DNA of 15,466 nucleotides from Kiritimatiellota bacterium (GTDB taxonomy: Bacteria; Verrucomicrobiota; Kiritimatiellia; JAAZAB01), in the NCBI GenBank assembly GCA_008636095.1, contig VSJD01000024.1:1-15466 (forward strand). The letters are read 5' to 3'. Shown here piece by piece: positions 1 to 5,969 of this stretch. The notes under the pieces are model-generated. The model made no database searches. It was not told where the DNA came from and saw nothing but the letters and a program-made list of their open reading frames with translations. The number at the start of each line of letters is the position of its first letter. The stretch's first letter is position 1. Both the position numbers and the translations under genes were made by a program.

Positions 1-297
1 GGCCGCGGCCGCGGCTGGCGCCTTGGCGCTGTCATCTTTGGGAGTGGTCGCCGGCGGATTTTCCGAGACGACAGCCGCGGGTGCGGCTGATTCGGTGGTT
101 GCCGGCTTCGCGGCACTGACCTCTGCTTCCGCAGCGGGCGCGGAGGTTGAGGACACGACCCCCGCCGTCGTTTGTGTGCCGGCTTCGGTTTGCGCGACAG
201 CGGCAGGCGCGGGGGTTTCGTCTTGGGCACAGACCGACAGGGTTATATTTGCCAGTAGAAGCCCAAAAGCAATAAAAAAGCTGGCCGCCGATTTCAT
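1..297 (-). CDS. Amuc_1098-like outer-membrane secretin, N-terminal part (runs off the window)
   Basis: The first 99 codons of a gene that continues beyond the left edge. It begins with a clear signal peptide (MKSAASFFIAFGLLLANITL, then a likely signal peptidase site after SVCAQ). The rest that is visible is a low-complexity Ala/Pro/Thr/Glu-rich segment, which looks like a flexible periplasmic linker. No secretin domain is inside the window. The identification therefore rests on position: it follows the Amuc_1099-like gene by 16 nt, and in Verrucomicrobia the next gene in this cluster encodes the PilQ/GspD-like outer-membrane pore of the pilus-like system. The ATG at 297 is chosen because it opens the signal peptide; the Shine-Dalgarno match is weak. 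Export is well supported; the secretin call is inferred from synteny. Confidence 0.6.
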   Translation of the reverse strand, partial: MKSAASFFIAFGLLLANITLSVCAQDETPAPAAVAQTEAGTQTTAGVVSSTSAPAAEAEVSAAKPATTESAAPAAVVSENPPATTPKDDSAKAPAAAAA

Positions 298-313
298 CGT
301 AATATTGCTCGCT

Positions 314-1402
314 TCACGGTTTTATATCCGGTGAACCATCAGACTTCAACGCGCCAATCCCGGGATATAGCTGTTTATCCGCCTCGGAAAATGGTTGCAC
401 AGGCATCTCCATACCGGTATTTATGTCTGCAAGAATAACGGTATCTTTTTTAATGTCAATAATCTTATACGAATTATTTTTAAGCTTTATAACGTCGCCC
501 AGTTTAACCACCATCTTCGTCTGATCCACCAGAAAAATCAGGCTTGCGCCAATCTCGCCCTGGTTTTCGCGGTTAATAGTCAAGGGGATTATCTTGTTGT
601 CCTTGCTGACCGTCAGTACCGAAACATCTTCATCCACATCAAAGGTCTTTTTGCGGACCTTAATCTTTTTCTCCTCGTATTTGACCAGTTTGTAGCCGTT
701 CACCGTATCGCCCAGCTTGGCATAGGTGTCGCGCCGGAGCTGCCTGTTTTTCAGCAGGAAGCGCACATCATTTGTGCTCAGGCGCTGGACACCCTGGAAG
801 CTTAGCGGCATGGGTGTGCGCCCGATTTTTATAACCCGCAATTTTTCCGCAAACGACGGATGCGCGTCCGCATTGCACGGATTACTGCCGGCCTGGTACT
901 CTTCCAGGTTAGTGAATCCATCGGCATCGTCATCCTGGAGGGCATCGTCCGCGTTCGGGTTTAGGCCGTACTTGAGCTCCCATTCATCGGGCAGGCCATC
1001 AAGGTCGCTATCCTTGGTTTTCGCCTTGGGCACTGCCGGCTGTTGAGCGCCGCAATTCCGGAACGGGCACACATCCGCGTCAACGGGAATGGGACGGCCG
1101 CACTTCACGCACCTCACGCGCAATTCCGCCACCATCAAACGATTGCTCCAGGCGGGAATTTGCTCCGGCGAAAGCAGGGCTTCAATGCCTTCGTCCAGGA
1201 ATGTCATGTCCAACATACGGGCCGCTTGGGAGAGATTGCGGGATTGTTCCTGGTTCTGACTAAGATCTTCCATCTTCTTGCGCTCGCGGCCGACCATCAG
1301 GATCAGGAGAATCAGCGACAACAACAGGCCGAACAGGGCGACGAACAGAATGATCTTGTCGAACGCCACCTTGACCCAAGCCTTGATTTCACTGATATTC
1401 AC
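314..1402 (-). CDS. Amuc_1099-like pilus-system protein with zinc ribbon and TSP3-like acidic repeats
   Basis: A 362-residue inner-membrane protein. One hydrophobic helix (about residues 15-38) is followed by a short coiled coil. Next comes a four-cysteine zinc-ribbon-like knuckle (C98, C101, C112, C117), then a stretch with two acidic calcium-binding-like motifs (DSDLDGLPDEW near 131 and DDDADGFTNLEEY near 157) like thrombospondin type 3 or EF-hand loops. The C-terminal half is beta-rich and has no motif I recognise. The start is set at GTG 1402: it has AAGG eight bases upstream and gives a sensible N-terminus before the membrane helix. The open frame continues to 1612, but that part overlaps the preceding gene and reads as its Arg/Pro-rich shadow. 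It lies between Amuc_1100-like (28 nt upstream) and Amuc_1098-like genes, so it is probably co-transcribed. In this family it is thought to support the pilus assembly platform; its exact job is unknown. Confidence 0.75.
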   Translation of the reverse strand: MNISEIKAWVKVAFDKIILFVALFGLLLSLILLILMVGRERKKMEDLSQNQEQSRNLSQAARMLDMTFLDEGIEALLSPEQIPAWSNRLMVAELRVRCVKCGRPIPVDADVCPFRNCGAQQPAVPKAKTKDSDLDGLPDEWELKYGLNPNADDALQDDDADGFTNLEEYQAGSNPCNADAHPSFAEKLRVIKIGRTPMPLSFQGVQRLSTNDVRFLLKNRQLRRDTYAKLGDTVNGYKLVKYEEKKIKVRKKTFDVDEDVSVLTVSKDNKIIPLTINRENQGEIGASLIFLVDQTKMVVKLGDVIKLKNNSYKIIDIKKDTVILADINTGMEMPVQPFSEADKQLYPGIGALKSDGSPDIKP

Positions 1403-1430
1403 AATGCTTACCTTAAAACGTTCTTGGTTC

Positions 1431-2420
1431 TTATTTCTTGCTGATCTCCTTAAAGGCCAGCGACGGGGCAAACTGATACACATCCAAGCCCAACTTGACG
1501 TCCAGTTCTTCGCGGCCCAGGACGACCTGGCGTTCGCGGGCAGCCGGTTCGGACGCACCGGGCGTACCCGGCGCACCGGGCGTACCCGGCGCACCGGGCG
1601 CGCGCGCGGCAACTGCCGGGGCTGAAACAGGACCGCCGGCGCTGTATTCCTGGAGCGGATTGGTCATTTCAACCCGCGTCACGACCATGAACATCGGCTG
1701 GCTGGCCAGGAGGTTCAACATCTCGATCACCGTGTTTTCCCTGGCCTTGACCGATATTTTAAAATGCTGGCTGGACACCAGTTTATCCCCGCCGGGCGAG
1801 GAGGCCGCGGCTTCCGATGACGGCGTACCGGGCGCCCCGCGGCGGCCGCCGGAAGCATTCGCCGCCCCCCGCGCCGCCTGGTCAAAATTCTCGCGCTCAA
1901 TGGCCACCAGTTCGGTGATGCCCGCCTCCTGGAGAATGTCGCAAAGCGCTTCAATAATTTTTAATTGCTGGACCAGGCGGGGAATATCGCCCGAGGCCGG
2001 CAATCGCCCGCCGGCATATTTATCAAAACCGAAGTCGTATTTTTCCGGGAACGTGATGCGGGCGTTTTTCAGACGGTCCCGCAGTTTGCGCAGGGATTTT
2101 TCCAGGAATTGCATAAAATCGGCCGCTTCCATGGGCTGTAGATTCACCTGGCCAATGCGCAGAAACTCGTTTAATTCGTTGTAACAGTCAATGACATCCT
2201 TCAGGTTCTCGGCTTCCTTGTTCACGTTGGCCGCCGCCGGGAATGGATCGCGCTGGTATAGTTGCTGCAGGCGGGCCGTCACCGCATCCAGTGCCAGCGC
2301 CTTCCGGGAATACATCCGGGCCGAAATGAACAAACCCGCCCCGGCGCCGATCAGCAGGAGCACCGTGACGGCCAGGCACAGCGCGAAGATCGGATGTTTT
2401 TTAATAAAGGCCAAGTTCAT
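1431..2420 (-). CDS. Amuc_1100-like pilus-system protein
   Basis: A 329-residue protein with a short cytoplasmic tail, one membrane helix (about residues 10-34), a periplasmic coiled-coil region and a beta-alpha domain. It ends in a conserved-looking stretch (QVVLGREELDVKLGLDVYQF). This layout matches Amuc_1100, the PilO-like member of the Akkermansia pilus-like cluster, and the gene is exactly where that member is expected, between pilM and the Amuc_1099-like gene. Two Gly/Pro/Ala-rich linkers are unusual: one near 190-212 and a collagen-like run (APGAPGTPG type) near 272-289 encoded by a perfect 18-bp tandem repeat. The start could be ATG 2420 or GTG 2426 two codons earlier; neither has a strong ribosome site, and ATG gives a typical MNLAFIKKHP start. 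Confidence 0.8.
   Translation of the reverse strand: MNLAFIKKHPIFALCLAVTVLLLIGAGAGLFISARMYSRKALALDAVTARLQQLYQRDPFPAAANVNKEAENLKDVIDCYNELNEFLRIGQVNLQPMEAADFMQFLEKSLRKLRDRLKNARITFPEKYDFGFDKYAGGRLPASGDIPRLVQQLKIIEALCDILQEAGITELVAIERENFDQAARGAANASGGRRGAPGTPSSEAAASSPGGDKLVSSQHFKISVKARENTVIEMLNLLASQPMFMVVTRVEMTNPLQEYSAGGPVSAPAVAARAPGAPGTPGAPGTPGASEPAARERQVVLGREELDVKLGLDVYQFAPSLAFKEISKK
1555..1600. repeat. 18-bp tandem repeat coding a collagen-like linker
   Basis: About 2.5 perfect copies of an 18-bp unit (GGCGTACCCGGCGCACCG) lie inside the Amuc_1100-like gene. Each unit encodes six residues of Gly-x-Pro character, so unit gain or loss changes the length of a flexible linker without breaking the frame. 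A related piece (GGCGTACCGGGCGCCCCG type) occurs near 1822-1840 in the same gene, at its other Gly/Pro linker. Confidence 0.85.
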
Positions 2421-2433
2421 GAGCACACCATAA

Positions 2434-2588
2434 GACTGTGAGGCTGTAGGCCGTGGACCGTAGACTGTAGAAAAACCTCGGGGAAACGAGTCATATTCAG
2501 GCCTATTATCAAAACAATGTTTTCTAATTTGCGCATATGCTTTTTCGCCTGTTTTAACCCACAGTCAACAGCCTACGGCCTACGGCCT
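2434..2588. repeat. Facing complementary heptamer arrays, no gene inside
   Basis: The gap between pilM and the Amuc_1100-like gene (2421-2592) begins with five 7-nt units of the form RGRCYGT (2434-2468) and ends with four units of the complementary form, such as ACGGCCT (2561-2588). Read on the minus-strand transcript, the two arrays can pair over about 28 positions with only a few mismatches or G-U pairs, leaving a loop of roughly 90 nt. The loop is AT-rich and holds two small inverted repeats (CTCG/CGAG near 2477-2490 and AAAAC/GTTTT near 2513-2525), but no open frame or obvious promoter. It looks like the same architecture that surrounds the four-helix-bundle gene further right, but without a gene. 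Confidence 0.8.
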
Positions 2589-2592
2589 TTCC

Positions 2593-4329
2593 TCAGAGCG
2601 GATTCTTCAGCCCAATTTCCATCGTGAACTGCCGGGCATAATCATCCAGATTCGGCAGAGGCGCCAGCAGAATTTCAGTGCTCTCGGAAAACAAAGGCGA
2701 CTGCCGCAGGCGGTCCCGGAACTGGGCGATGGAACGGTCCGTGGCCTTGTCGGAAAAAATCAGGCCCTTGACATGGATATGCGTCCATTTCGGGGCGCCG
2801 GACTCCAGGGCGGCCGCCGCCCGCTGACCCCTCCGCCCCTGGCGTCCGCCAGGCTCCGCCGAAGCGCTTCGCCCAGGCGAGTCCTCAGTCACCGCCTTGG
2901 TCACCGGCACGAAGGATACCAGCCACATGCCGTCCAACATGCAGTCATGAATGCCGTTCAGCACGTCAAGCCACTGTGTCCTCAAAAAGGTCATATCGGA
3001 GAGTGTTTCCGCCTTGGCTTTCAATTCCGCCTGGCGGGCTTCAATCGGCTGTAATCGGACCTCAACCGCTTCCAGCTGGGTCACCTGCGCGCGGACCACG
3101 CCCTGGCGCAAGGCAATCCTCTGAATCATGGTGTGGAAAAAGAACCACCAGCAGAGCACAATCAGCACGCCTGCTATTCCCGCCGCCACGAAAAACGGCT
3201 CTTTGCGCTGAAAGATTTTGTCCGCCATGATGTTGTGCGGCAGGAGATTGATCTCCAGCGGACAGGGCAACGCGTACCGCAAACCAACCCCGACGGCTTC
3301 CCCCATGACATGCGCGCAAGCCCCGATGGCCTCTTCCGAAATGCTCTGGTTGACAATGATGTTCCGGAAGGGGTTCAGGTACTCCACATCCATCTTCAGT
3401 TTTTCCTTGAAGAACTCATCCGTGCGGGAAATGACGGAAGTGCCCCCGGCCAGGAGCATGCGGTTGGGATTGGCGCCACCCTGCTGGGTGCGATAGAAAT
3501 TGATTGAGCGTTCCACCTCGATGTGCAGGCGGGTCATGACGCCGCGCACGGTCTTGGATACTTTCGACAGCACCTTGTCGGAGTAATCCTCATAGGATCC
3601 CCCGAAGGCCACCGAGGCGTGGGCAAATTTAAGCTCCTCGGCGTCCTTGAAGGACATGCTGAATTCCTTCATCAACTGCTGGGTAATGACATTGCCCGTA
3701 CCCACGATCGGCAGGTTGCGGCTGAAAAACTGGCCTTCTTCCATGAAGACCAGGTTGGTCGAACGCGCGCCGATATCCACAACGAGCGTACAGCCTTTAA
3801 GTTCCCCGTAGTTATAGCGCACGGCATTGTAAAGCGCCATGGGCGCCACATCCACGATCTCAATATCCAGGCCGACTGCCTCGACGCAGTCGGTCAGGTT
3901 TTGCACGATATCCTTCTTGATGACCACGAGCATCACGTTAAGCTCGTTTTCCGAAGAGCCCATCAGCTGGTAATCCCACACCACTTCCTCCATGGGGAAG
4001 GGCACGTTCTGCTGGGCCTCGTAGAGGATGGTCTGGTAAATTTTATTGCGCTTGACCGGCGGGAGCTTGACCAAGCGCAGGAAGGCCGACTGCCCCGTCA
4101 CGGAAAGCACCACCGGGCCGGGCCGGATGGCCTTTTCTTTCAGGACAGTCTGGATGGCTTCGATAATCGCCATGGTGGGATCGGCTTCATCGCCCGGCTC
4201 GATGCCCATGGGGCATACGGCCAGATTGGTGAGCTCGATACCAGCCTTGCCGACCGTGAACTCCGCCAGCTTCAGCTGGGCGGCCCCGATATCCATGGCA
4301 ATCACACGGTTGGATCTGAAGAAGCTCAT
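2593..4329 (-). CDS. pilM: PilM-PilN fusion, Amuc_1101-like pilus assembly ATPase-fold protein
   Basis: A 578-residue protein that fuses two type IV pilus platform components. Residues 1 to about 370 are a PilM/FtsA-type actin-fold domain: MDIGAAQLKLAEF (phosphate-1 like) near 12, VVDIGARSTNLVF (phosphate-2 like) near 187, and MLLAGGTSVIS (adenosine motif) near 297. Residues about 377-399 are a transmembrane helix, followed by a coiled coil and a PilN/PilO-like periplasmic domain. Single-domain PilM is about 350 residues, so the extra 200 represent the fused PilN-like part, as in Amuc_1101. Within the periplasmic part, residues about 482-503 are an Arg/Gly/Ala-rich insert encoded by a palindromic repeat element. 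The ATG at 4329 opens the PilM fold directly (MSFFRSNRVIAMDIG), but no Shine-Dalgarno sequence precedes it; the upstream 35 nt are a heptamer array. It sits in the operon between the inserted four-helix-bundle gene and the Amuc_1100-like gene. Confidence 0.9.
   Translation of the reverse strand: MSFFRSNRVIAMDIGAAQLKLAEFTVGKAGIELTNLAVCPMGIEPGDEADPTMAIIEAIQTVLKEKAIRPGPVVLSVTGQSAFLRLVKLPPVKRNKIYQTILYEAQQNVPFPMEEVVWDYQLMGSSENELNVMLVVIKKDIVQNLTDCVEAVGLDIEIVDVAPMALYNAVRYNYGELKGCTLVVDIGARSTNLVFMEEGQFFSRNLPIVGTGNVITQQLMKEFSMSFKDAEELKFAHASVAFGGSYEDYSDKVLSKVSKTVRGVMTRLHIEVERSINFYRTQQGGANPNRMLLAGGTSVISRTDEFFKEKLKMDVEYLNPFRNIIVNQSISEEAIGACAHVMGEAVGVGLRYALPCPLEINLLPHNIMADKIFQRKEPFFVAAGIAGVLIVLCWWFFFHTMIQRIALRQGVVRAQVTQLEAVEVRLQPIEARQAELKAKAETLSDMTFLRTQWLDVLNGIHDCMLDGMWLVSFVPVTKAVTEDSPGRSASAEPGGRQGRRGQRAAAALESGAPKWTHIHVKGLIFSDKATDRSIAQFRDRLRQSPLFSESTEILLAPLPNLDDYARQFTMEIGLKNPL
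2840..2884. repeat. Palindromic repeat element inserted in frame in pilM
   Basis: A GC-rich element with a perfect 12-bp palindrome, CGAAGCGCTTCG (2860-2871), at its centre. Its left end, GCCAGGCTCCGCCG (2848-2861), recurs exactly at 15095-15108. Its right end, TCGCCCAGGCGAGTC (2869-2883), recurs exactly at 15269-15283 and nearly so at 15166-15180. Those other copies are in non-coding DNA. Here the element is translated without shifting the frame. Confidence 0.8.
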
Positions 4330-4333
4330 AAAA

Positions 4334-4365
4334 TCAGAAGTCAGATGTCAGAAGTCAGAGGTCAG
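4334..4365. repeat. Heptamer array, TCAGARG type, before pilM
   Basis: Four and a half 7-nt units (TCAGAAG, TCAGATG, TCAGAAG, TCAGAGG, TCAG). The array lies 4 nt from the pilM start codon and occupies the place of its ribosome-binding site. It is the reverse complement of the array at 4820-4857 on the far side of the four-helix-bundle gene, with which it can pair in RNA. Confidence 0.9.
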
Positions 4366-4377
4366 TAAAATCATACA

Positions 4378-4794
4378 TTAGAGGTTAGCCGTTTCACTCT
4401 TGTCGTTTTTCGAACGAGCACCACCGATTAGAAAACTTTGCGGCTGCCTAATCATTGCACCTAACATTTTACCTATTTCCTGACACATATCCGTTAATTC
4501 CTTATGCACCTCAACCGTAATATAGGCACAATCTCTGGCAAAGTCCAAGGATGTATCCGTCTCGCTATTTTCTCCATCACAATCCGTCAATTTACTCACA
4601 AAATGAGGTTCATAACGACGCTTTGCCCAAGCTTCCCGTAAATTCATACAGACGGATCGCGAGGAACGGCGAATCTGGCTGATCATGGCAAAACGTTCTT
4701 CTGGAGGGAATGTTTTACTGAGTTCAAAAATCCGCATAGCCAACGCATAGGCCTTCACATACACGGCCAAATCTTTAGCAGATTGAAGTTGCAT
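4378..4794 (-). CDS. Four-helix-bundle protein, 23S rRNA intervening-sequence-protein (IVP/S23) family
   Basis: A 138-residue protein of the family first found inside intervening sequences of bacterial 23S rRNA and related to Avd, the accessory protein of diversity-generating retroelements. Visible family features are DLAVYVKAYALAMRIFELSKTFP at the start of helix 1 (about residues 8-30), the signature IRRSSRSVCMNLREAW in helix 2 (about 42-57), KRRYEPHFVSKLTDCDGENSETDTSLDFA across helices 2-3, and a final helix with EVHKELTDMCQEIGKMLGAMI. The start at ATG 4794 has AGAGGAAA directly upstream; the open frame to 4923 is repeat read-through. There is no transmembrane segment. It interrupts the pilus operon between Amuc_1102-like and pilM, and heptamer arrays in inverted orientation lie on both sides. 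Family membership is sure; the function of free-standing members is unknown. They are small basic proteins thought to bind nucleic acid. Confidence 0.92.
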   Translation of the reverse strand: MQLQSAKDLAVYVKAYALAMRIFELSKTFPPEERFAMISQIRRSSRSVCMNLREAWAKRRYEPHFVSKLTDCDGENSETDTSLDFARDCAYITVEVHKELTDMCQEIGKMLGAMIRQPQSFLIGGARSKNDKSETANL

Positions 4795-4819
4795 TTTCCT
4801 CTGCTTTTCTCTTTCTCTT

Positions 4820-4857
4820 TCTGACCTCTGACCTCTGACCTCTGACCTCTGACCTCT
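4820..4857. repeat. Perfect heptamer array, TCTGACC type
   Basis: Five identical 7-nt units (CTGACCT) plus a partial unit, upstream of the four-helix-bundle gene. In minus-strand RNA it reads as repeated AGGUCAG and can pair with the array at 4334-4365: of the 32 positions in the shorter arm, 31 pair (two as G-U). The perfect identity of the units, unlike the degenerate partner, suggests recent expansion or correction on this side. There are no unique spacers, so this is not a CRISPR array. Confidence 0.92.
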
Positions 4858-4858
4858 T

Positions 4859-4885
4859 CCGAAATGACACCGGGCGTCATTTCGG
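4859..4885. repeat. 10-bp perfect hairpin over the Amuc_1102-like stop codon
   Basis: CCGAAATGAC (4859-4868) and its exact reverse complement GTCATTTCGG (4876-4885), separated by 7 nt. The inner copy is the end of the Amuc_1102-like gene including its stop codon; the outer copy touches the heptamer array. No U-tract follows, so a standard intrinsic terminator is unlikely. It may be a processing or stability structure, or a footprint of whatever inserted the heptamer-flanked gene. Confidence 0.75.
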
Positions 4886-5527
4886 CTTGATCGTCTCGTA
4901 ATTATCAATCGCCACCAGGGCAAACGGGGTCTGGTCGCGGTTCAGGAGCACACCCGGCATGGTTGGATAGCTAATGGTCCAGGGACGCTGATCATCCGGC
5001 ATTTGCGCCACGTCCACCGGTGTGTCCTTGCCCTTGAGATAAATCTTCACTCCCGCCCATTCGACGGCTCCATAGCGTTCCAGTGTGTTTGGCCTCAAAA
5101 AAACCGTGCTCGTATGTCGTTTGCCCTTGGGAACATCTATGTAGGTCACGCTGGCAGGAAACATGGTAAAGACACGGGTCTTGGGGTTTTTTACCAGGAC
5201 CATGTAGCGGAACTCCAGTTCGTCGGTCCACTCGACATCGGTTTCGTACTGGACCGTGATACGCGCCCAATCGCGGGACTGGGCCTGCGGCTCGTTGGAG
5301 TCGTTCTTAATTTCCGGGGTTCTGACCTTGGCAGTCGGCCCGGTGGCTTCCATCTTCCGGATCACCGCGCCTTCCTTGCCCGCTACCGCCGCGCCCGGCT
5401 GGACTGATGCGCCCGTTCCCGTGGCGCGCGGTGTTACCCGCCGCGCCTGGGCGGAGACATCGGAAACGCTGAACAAGAATACGAGCGCACCCGCCGATAA
5501 TAGACTCAAGCCTGCCGTTATTTTCAT
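4877..5527 (-). CDS. Amuc_1102-like exported pilus-system protein
   Basis: A 216-residue protein with a signal peptide (residues 1 to about 27, cleavage likely after VSAQA), a variable linker to about residue 75, and a single compact beta-rich domain (from RDWARITVQYETDVEWTDELEFRYMVL onward) ending at TIKPK. This fits Amuc_1102, a small exported beta-sandwich protein of the same cluster in Akkermansia. The start at ATG 5527 has a good GGGAGG site 9 nt upstream. It is the first gene after the promoter at 5718-5745 and is probably the head of the pilus operon. In Akkermansia this gene is next to the PilM gene; here a four-helix-bundle gene and its arrays have come between them. Confidence 0.75.
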   Translation of the reverse strand: MKITAGLSLLSAGALVFLFSVSDVSAQARRVTPRATGTGASVQPGAAVAGKEGAVIRKMEATGPTAKVRTPEIKNDSNEPQAQSRDWARITVQYETDVEWTDELEFRYMVLVKNPKTRVFTMFPASVTYIDVPKGKRHTSTVFLRPNTLERYGAVEWAGVKIYLKGKDTPVDVAQMPDDQRPWTISYPTMPGVLLNRDQTPFALVAIDNYETIKPK

Positions 5528-5562
5528 AAATTATAGCCTCCCTGTGTAGAATTTCGGGTTTT

Positions 5563-5630
5563 CCGCCATAGGCGGATATGCCTAAGGCATGAATGATTTT
5601 TTCCGCCGGAGGCGGACCCGCCTATGGCGG
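5563..5630. repeat. Four consecutive hairpins in the operon leader
   Basis: Within 68 bp there are four short palindromes: 5563-5575 (CCGCCATAGGCGG), 5578-5590 (ATGCCTAAGGCAT), 5603-5615 (CCGCCGGAGGCGG) and 5618-5630 (CCGCCTATGGCGG). The first and last are exact reverse complements of each other, so the whole can also fold as one 13-bp stem enclosing two hairpins, a cloverleaf-like shape. It lies between the promoter and the ribosome site of the Amuc_1102-like gene, and would be transcribed as part of a leader of about 180 nt. Related palindromes occur at 5779-5805, outside the transcript. No known riboswitch is recognised. Confidence 0.85.
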
Positions 5631-5717
5631 GGATTTATGATTGAAAAACAACTCGAAAACAGACTCAGTTTGTGAAGCTATTTTCCTGAACTATGAGAAA
5701 TCCATTAATGAGCCCGA

Positions 5718-5745
5718 ATTATAAACGGAAAGCATCCTTTGTCAA
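5718..5745 (-). promoter_or_regulatory. Near-consensus sigma-70 promoter of the pilus operon
   Basis: On the minus strand there is a perfect -35 box TTGACA (5740-5745), a 16-nt spacer and a perfect -10 box TATAAT (5718-5723). Transcription would start near 5711 and run into the Amuc_1102-like gene, and probably on through pilM to the secretin gene, since I see no convincing terminator between them. Confidence 0.8.
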
Positions 5746-5806
5746 AGCAAAAAAGCAACTATTTAGGTCCGTTTTTTCCGCCATAAGCGGATCCGCCTCA
5801 GGTGGA

Positions 5807-5941
5807 AACTACGAAACACGCGAAATACACGAAATGGATTGAGAGTGGTGACACCCAAATGTTGGTTGCCTTCTCCCGTTTTCGCGCTTTTCGCGCCCAT
5901 CCCACCGAGGCTTCTTAGCGAAGGGGGATAATTTCGTAGTT
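5807..5941. repeat. Inverted repeat with degenerate CACGAAA-type units
   Basis: AACTACGAAA (5807-5816) is matched by its exact reverse complement at 5932-5941. The left arm continues into short related units (ACGAAA, GCGAAA, ACGAAA) to about 5836, and the right part has TTTTCGCGC copies near 5879-5895 and a small palindromic stretch near 5905-5928. This is non-coding DNA between the coiled-coil gene and the operon promoter. No gene is seen from 5746 to 5969. Confidence 0.65.
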
Positions 5942-5969
5942 GCTCTTTCTGGGCAATCACCTATTTGCT

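Noticed and set aside
1403..1612. Upstream extension of the Amuc_1099-like frame with an Arg/Pro/Val repeat peptide
   Set aside because: It overlaps the Amuc_1100-like coding region and simply reads its 18-bp repeat in another frame; GTG 1402 has a ribosome site and gives the expected membrane-helix start.
3523..4368. Long plus-strand open frame of 281 codons
   Set aside because: It is antisense to pilM, whose protein has clear family motifs; the plus-strand product is His/Asp/Gly-rich without a recognisable domain.
4378..4794. Diversity-generating retroelement with the four-helix gene as Avd
   Set aside because: No reverse transcriptase gene and no template/variable repeat pair are visible in the window.
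4334..4857. CRISPR array
   Set aside because: The repeats are contiguous 7-nt units with no unique spacers and no cas genes.
4795..4923. N-terminal extension of the four-helix-bundle gene
   Set aside because: The extra codons cross the heptamer array and the end of the neighbouring gene; ATG 4794 has its own ribosome site and matches the family's usual start.
5771..5806. Intrinsic terminator after the coiled-coil gene
   Set aside because: On the minus strand the hairpins are followed by A residues, not T; the T-run precedes them on the plus strand.
5763..5960. Small minus-strand frame upstream of the pilus promoter
   Set aside because: It reads repeat DNA, lacks a ribosome site and shows no protein-like composition.
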